From: Streptomyces hilarionis
GTDB lineage: Bacteria; Actinomycetota; Actinomycetes; Streptomycetales; Streptomycetaceae
Direction: 5' to 3'
Length of the DNA stretch: 38,055 nt
NCBI RefSeq assembly: GCF_024539675.1
Contig: NZ_JAHHIT010000034.1
Location: 1-38,055 of the forward strand
Shown here: piece after piece, positions 35,002 to 38,055 of the stretch
How positions within the stretch are numbered: the stretch's first letter is position 1
How the letters are laid out: each line of letters starts with the position of its first letter
The notes under the pieces: generated by a model
What the model was told of the DNA's origin: nothing
What the model saw: only the letters and a program-made list of their open reading frames with translations
Database searches by the model: none
Translations under genes and position numbers: made by a program

Positions 35002-36585
35002 TCAGTGGAAGAAGTGCCGCGTCCCCGTGAAGTACATCGTCACTCCGGCCTTCTTCGCGGCCTCGACGACCAGCTCGTCGCGGACCGAGCCGCCGGGCTG
35101 CACCACGGCCTTGACGCCCGCCTCGACCAGCACCTCCAGCCCGTCCGGGAAGGGGAAGAAGGCGTCGGAGGCCGCGTACGCGCCCCGCGCCCGCTCCTCG
35201 CCGGCCCGCTCGACGGCCAGCTTCGCCGAGTCGACCCGGTTGACCTGGCCCATGCCGACGCCGACCGACGCGCCGTCCTTGGCGAGCAGGATGGCGTTGG
35301 ACTTCACGGCCCGGCAGGCCTTCCAGGCGAAGGCCAGGTCGGCGAGGTCGGCCGGGGACAGCGCCTCGCCGGTCGCCAGCGTCCAGTTGGCCGGGTCGTC
35401 GCCCTCGGCCTGGAGGCGGTCGGTGACCTGGAGCAGCGCGCCACCGCCGACGGGCTTGAGCTCGACGGGAGCGGCGGGGCCCTGCGGGGCCTTCAGCACG
35501 CGGATGTTCTTCTTCTTGGCGAGCGCCTCCAGGGCGCCCTCCTCGTAGTCCGGCGCGACGATGACCTCGGTGAAGATCTCCGCGACCTGCTCCGCCATCT
35601 CCTTGCTGACCGGCCGGTTCACGGCGATGACGCCGCCGAACGCGGACAGCGGGTCGCAGGCGTGCGCCTTGCGGTGCGCCTCGGCGACGTCCGCGCCGAC
35701 GGCGATCCCGCACGGGTTGGCGTGCTTGATGATCGCGACAGCCGGCTCGGCGTGGTCGTACGCGGCACGGTGCGCGGCGTCCGTGTCCGTGTAGTTGTTG
35801 TACGACATCTCCTTGCCGTGCAGCTGCTCGGCCTCGGCGAGACCGCCGCCGCTGCCGTCCACGTAGAGCGCGGCGGGCTGGTGCGGGTTCTCGCCGTAGC
35901 GCAGGGTGCTCTTGCGCTCCCAGGTCGCGCCGAGGAAGTCGGGGAAGGGCGACTCGTCGGCGGGCGCGTAGGACGACGCGAACCAGGAGGCCACGGCGAC
36001 GTCGTAGGCGGCGGTGTGCCGGAACGCCTCGGCGGCGAGCCGCTTGCGGGCGGCGAGGTCGAAGCCGCCGCCCTGCACGGCCGCCAGGACGTCGGCGTAG
36101 CGCTCCGGGCTGGTGACCACGGCGACCGACGGGTGGTTCTTGGCGGCGGCGCGGACCATGGAGGGGCCGCCGATGTCGATCTGCTCGACGCACTCGTCGG
36201 GGGTCGCGCCGGAGGCGACGGTCTCGCGGAACGGGTAGAGGTTGACGACGACGAGGTCGAACGGCTCGACGCCCAGCTCCGCCAGCTGCCGGCGGTGGTC
36301 CTCCAGGCGCAGGTCGGCGAGGATGCCGGCGTGGACCCTGGGGTGCAGGGTCTTGACGCGGCCGTCCAGGCACTCGGGGAAGCCGGTGAGCTCCTCGACC
36401 TTGGTGACGGGAACGCCGGCGGCGGCGATGCGGGAGGCGGTGGACCCGGTGGAGACGAGCTCGACGCCGGCCTCGTGCAGCCCGCGCGCGAGCTCCTCCA
36501 GACCGGTCTTGTCGTAGACGCTGACGAGCGCGCGGCGGATGTCCCGCTTGCCGCTCTCGGCCGTGACAGTGCTCTCGGCGGTCAC
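35002..36585 (-). CDS. purH: AICAR transformylase / IMP cyclohydrolase
   Basis: A 527-aa bifunctional enzyme for the last two steps of purine synthesis: formylation of AICAR (ZMP) with 10-formyl-THF, then ring closure to IMP. The N-terminal cyclohydrolase part (about 15-200, with [16 protein letters not shown] and STGSTASRI) joins the larger transformylase domain, whose Lys-His pair is visible in [12 protein letters not shown]. Its substrate ZMP is the ligand of the riboswitch on glyA. The GTG at 36585 overlaps the purN stop by four bases (GTGA), so the two enzymes are made together. The repeated TAES near the N-terminus is a small duplication. Confidence 0.97.
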   Translation of the reverse strand: MTAESTVTAESGKRDIRRALVSVYDKTGLEELARGLHEAGVELVSTGSTASRIAAAGVPVTKVEELTGFPECLDGRVKTLHPRVHAGILADLRLEDHRRQLAELGVEPFDLVVVNLYPFRETVASGATPDECVEQIDIGGPSMVRAAAKNHPSVAVVTSPERYADVLAAVQGGGFDLAARKRLAAEAFRHTAAYDVAVASWFASSYAPADESPFPDFLGATWERKSTLRYGENPHQPAALYVDGSGGGLAEAEQLHGKEMSYNNYTDTDAAHRAAYDHAEPAVAIIKHANPCGIAVGADVAEAHRKAHACDPLSAFGGVIAVNRPVSKEMAEQVAEIFTEVIVAPDYEEGALEALAKKKNIRVLKAPQGPAAPVELKPVGGGALLQVTDRLQAEGDDPANWTLATGEALSPADLADLAFAWKACRAVKSNAILLAKDGASVGVGMGQVNRVDSAKLAVERAGEERARGAYAASDAFFPFPDGLEVLVEAGVKAVVQPGGSVRDELVVEAAKKAGVTMYFTGTRHFFH

Positions 36586-37211
36586 TGGATAACTACCTTT
36601 CGTCCCTCAATGCGATGGCCGTTGCGGGCGAGCCGCCCCACGACCTCGACGAGCAGCCTTCGCTCGACTTCCTTGATGCGCTCGTGCAGAGCGCTCTCGT
36701 CGTCCTCGTCCCGGACCTCCACCACGCCCTGCGCGATGATCGGGCCGGTGTCGACGCCGTCGTCGACGAAGTGGACGGTGCATCCGGTGACCTTCACGCC
36801 GTACGCGAGCGCGTCGCGTACACCGTGGGCTCCCGGGAAACTGGGGAGAAGGGCGGGGTGCGTGTTGACGAACCGCCCGCCGTACCGCGCGAGGAACTCC
36901 TTCCCCACGACCTTCATGAACCCGGCGGACACCACCAGGTCCGGCTCGTGGGCGGCCACGGCCTCGGCGAGGGCGGCGTCCCACTCCTCGCGGGCGGCGA
37001 AGTCCTTGACCCGGCACACGAAGGTGGGGATGCCGGCCCGCTCGGCCCGGGCGAGACCCTCGATGTCCCCGCGGTCGGCTCCGACGGCCACGATCCGCGC
37101 GCCGTAGGCGGCCACGCCCTCGGCCGCGACGGCGTCGAGGAGCGCCTGAAGGTTCGTACCGGATCCGGAGACCAGCACGACGAGGCGCTTGGCCACGGGC
37201 TCAGCGGCCAC
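36582..37211 (-). CDS. purN: Phosphoribosylglycinamide formyltransferase
   Basis: A 209-aa 10-formyl-THF-dependent enzyme that formylates GAR in the third step of purine synthesis. The nucleotide site [13 protein letters not shown] starts at residue 15. The catalytic Asn-His-Asp triad is present in [13 protein letters not shown] and [11 protein letters not shown]. The start is GTG at 37211, preceded by AAAGGG. It is the first gene of the purNH operon, with a plausible promoter at 37314-37341. Confidence 0.96.
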   Translation of the reverse strand: MAAEPVAKRLVVLVSGSGTNLQALLDAVAAEGVAAYGARIVAVGADRGDIEGLARAERAGIPTFVCRVKDFAAREEWDAALAEAVAAHEPDLVVSAGFMKVVGKEFLARYGGRFVNTHPALLPSFPGAHGVRDALAYGVKVTGCTVHFVDDGVDTGPIIAQGVVEVRDEDDESALHERIKEVERRLLVEVVGRLARNGHRIEGRKVVIQ

Positions 37212-37313
37212 GGTGAGGCCCTTTCTCGGGGAAGCACGTACAAGGCGGTGGGCGGACGCGGGCTCACGCGTTTGTACTTTCGTACGAATGCATCGCGCCC
37301 CCGGATACGGGGA

Positions 37314-37341
37314 AGCCTACGAAGCAGCCGACCGCCAGCAA
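37314..37341 (-). promoter_or_regulatory. purNH promoter
   Basis: On the minus strand TTGCTG (37341-37336) and TAGGCT (37319-37314) are spaced by 16 bases, close to the sigma-70-type consensus of Streptomyces. The transcript would start about 95 bases before purN. Confidence 0.5.
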
Positions 37342-37426
37342 CGATACCGGCACACCGGACGGCCCCCGCGGGACGGGGGCGTGGCCGGAAGGTAGCGTCT
37401 GCGAGGAACGGGATGCGGGCGTGATC

Positions 37427-37456
37427 GGGAACGCGGCCGCCGTGCGGCGCGTTCCC
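37427..37456 (+). repeat. Hairpin upstream of the last gene
   Basis: GGGAACGC (37427-37434) pairs with GCGTTCCC (37449-37456), and inside it GCCGC pairs with GCGGC around CGT, leaving one bulged G. It could be a leader structure or a terminator between the divergent units. Confidence 0.4.
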
Positions 37457-37588
37457 GGAGTGACAGCCACGTCCGTTCAGGCCAGACAGCCTTATCACCT
37501 AGGGGAAGACGCTCACTTGATGCCGGACCGCAGTCTGCGACTGCTCACGCTCCCCCCGCAGTCACCGCAGGGAGGGGAGCGCGGCGTC

Positions 37589-38055
37589 GTGCTGCTGCGA
37601 GAGCGCCCCGCCTCCCCCGCGGACGCCCCCTCGGACGAGAACAAGCCGCCCGAGGACGACAACCCCTTCGCGCCGCCGCCGGAGGGCGCGCCGGACCGCC
37701 CGTGGCAGCCCCGCCGCCCGTCGGGCGGCGACCCCGAGGACGGGCGCTCCCCGTGGGGCGGCCAGTGGAGCGACCGGCAGCCGGGGCGCTCCCCCGGCGG
37801 CTTCGGCGAGCGCCCCGGCCGCAACCCCGAGAACGGCGGTCCGAGCGGTCCCGGCGGCGACCCCGGCAAGCGCTGGGACCCGATGGACCCCGCCCAGCGC
37901 CACGCGCGCTACGCCCTGCTCTGCGGCATGTGGGCCTTCTTCTTCGCCCTCTTCGGCTGGCCGTACGTGGCTCTGCTCCTCGGCGCGCTGGCCCTGAACT
38001 GGGGCATCAGCGCGCTGCGCGCCAAGCCCCGCACCCCGGACCCGGATTCCCCGCC
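37589..38055 (+). CDS. Partial gene: Pro/Gly-rich membrane protein, runs off the window
   Basis: An open frame of at least 155 codons with no stop before the end of the window. The first 95 residues or so are hydrophilic and rich in Pro, Gly, Asp and Arg ([22 protein letters not shown]). A hydrophobic segment of about 30-35 residues follows (about 108-142, [20 protein letters not shown] and on), long enough for one or two helices. GTG 37589 is preferred because GGAGGGGAG lies 9 bases upstream; ATG 37520 is in frame but has a distant ribosome site. It is divergent from purN. The family is not recognised. Confidence 0.7.
   Translation, partial: MLLRERPASPADAPSDENKPPEDDNPFAPPPEGAPDRPWQPRRPSGGDPEDGRSPWGGQWSDRQPGRSPGGFGERPGRNPENGGPSGPGGDPGKRWDPMDPAQRHARYALLCGMWAFFFALFGWPYVALLLGALALNWGISALRAKPRTPDPDSP

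Larger units (their letters stand above)
37212..37519. other. Divergent intergenic region upstream of purN
   Basis: These 308 bases contain the purN promoter, a perfect palindrome TTCGTACGAA (37279-37288) in the purN leader and a long hairpin at 37427-37456 on the side of the next gene. No small gene or known riboswitch was recognised. Confidence 0.55.

Overview
The window is high-GC actinobacterial DNA and almost certainly comes from a Streptomyces chromosome. Three things support this: the codon usage is strongly G/C-biased at third positions, several Streptomyces-typical families are present (HTH-DUF5753 with DUF397, DUF2690, DUF3017), and the housekeeping genes (trpS, glyA, a choline/betaine operon, mdh, folD, purH, purN) run in an order that, as I recall, matches the SCO4813-SCO4840 part of S. 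coelicolor. Only two TTA (bldA-type) codons were seen in the called genes, one in the transposase and one in pabAB.

Layout. 1-1139: a complete 1056-bp IS481-family insertion sequence in an NCTAGN target, placed exactly on the stop codon of the next gene. 1135-4464 (minus): a 2H phosphoesterase/2'-5' RNA ligase-like protein, trpS, and glyA preceded by a ZTP riboswitch. 4606-6209 (minus): a glutathionylspermidine-synthase-like ATP-grasp enzyme with a small lipoprotein, recalling the E. coli YgiB/YgiC pair. 6329-7189 (plus): a DMT-type membrane protein. 7405-15511 (plus): a compact locus with an ABM-domain membrane protein, fused PabA-PabB, a benzoate-CoA-ligase-like enzyme, a second divergent adenylating enzyme, a FAD monooxygenase and a PabC-like lyase. 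It looks built to make p-aminobenzoate, activate it and oxidise it, without any PKS or NRPS. It is the most novel-looking part of the window. It is followed by six tandem 16-bp repeats and a terminator.

15745-18273: a MocR-type regulator between two paralogous AhpD/CMD-family proteins. 18501-25646 (minus): an osmoprotection operon, betB-betA-ATPase-fused double permease-binding protein, for choline oxidation and betaine/choline uptake. 25872-28294: a LysR regulator divergent from an MFS exporter. 28348-29369 (plus): an HTH-DUF5753 regulator with its DUF397 partner. 29437-30426 (minus): mdh with an upstream palindrome resembling a MarR/TamR operator. 30790-32285 (minus): two paralogous HTH membrane proteins. 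32513-33866 (minus): folD with DUF3017. 34147-34749 (plus): a four-helix membrane protein. 35002-37211 (minus): the purNH operon. The window ends inside a plus-strand gene for a Pro/Gly-rich membrane protein.

Functional links. glyA, folD, purN and purH are all tied to one-carbon/folate metabolism, and the ZTP riboswitch on glyA senses the intermediate that PurH consumes when formyl-THF is short. The PABA locus makes a folate precursor too, but its ligases, monooxygenase and TTA codon point to specialised metabolism instead. No tRNA, rRNA or CRISPR array was seen.
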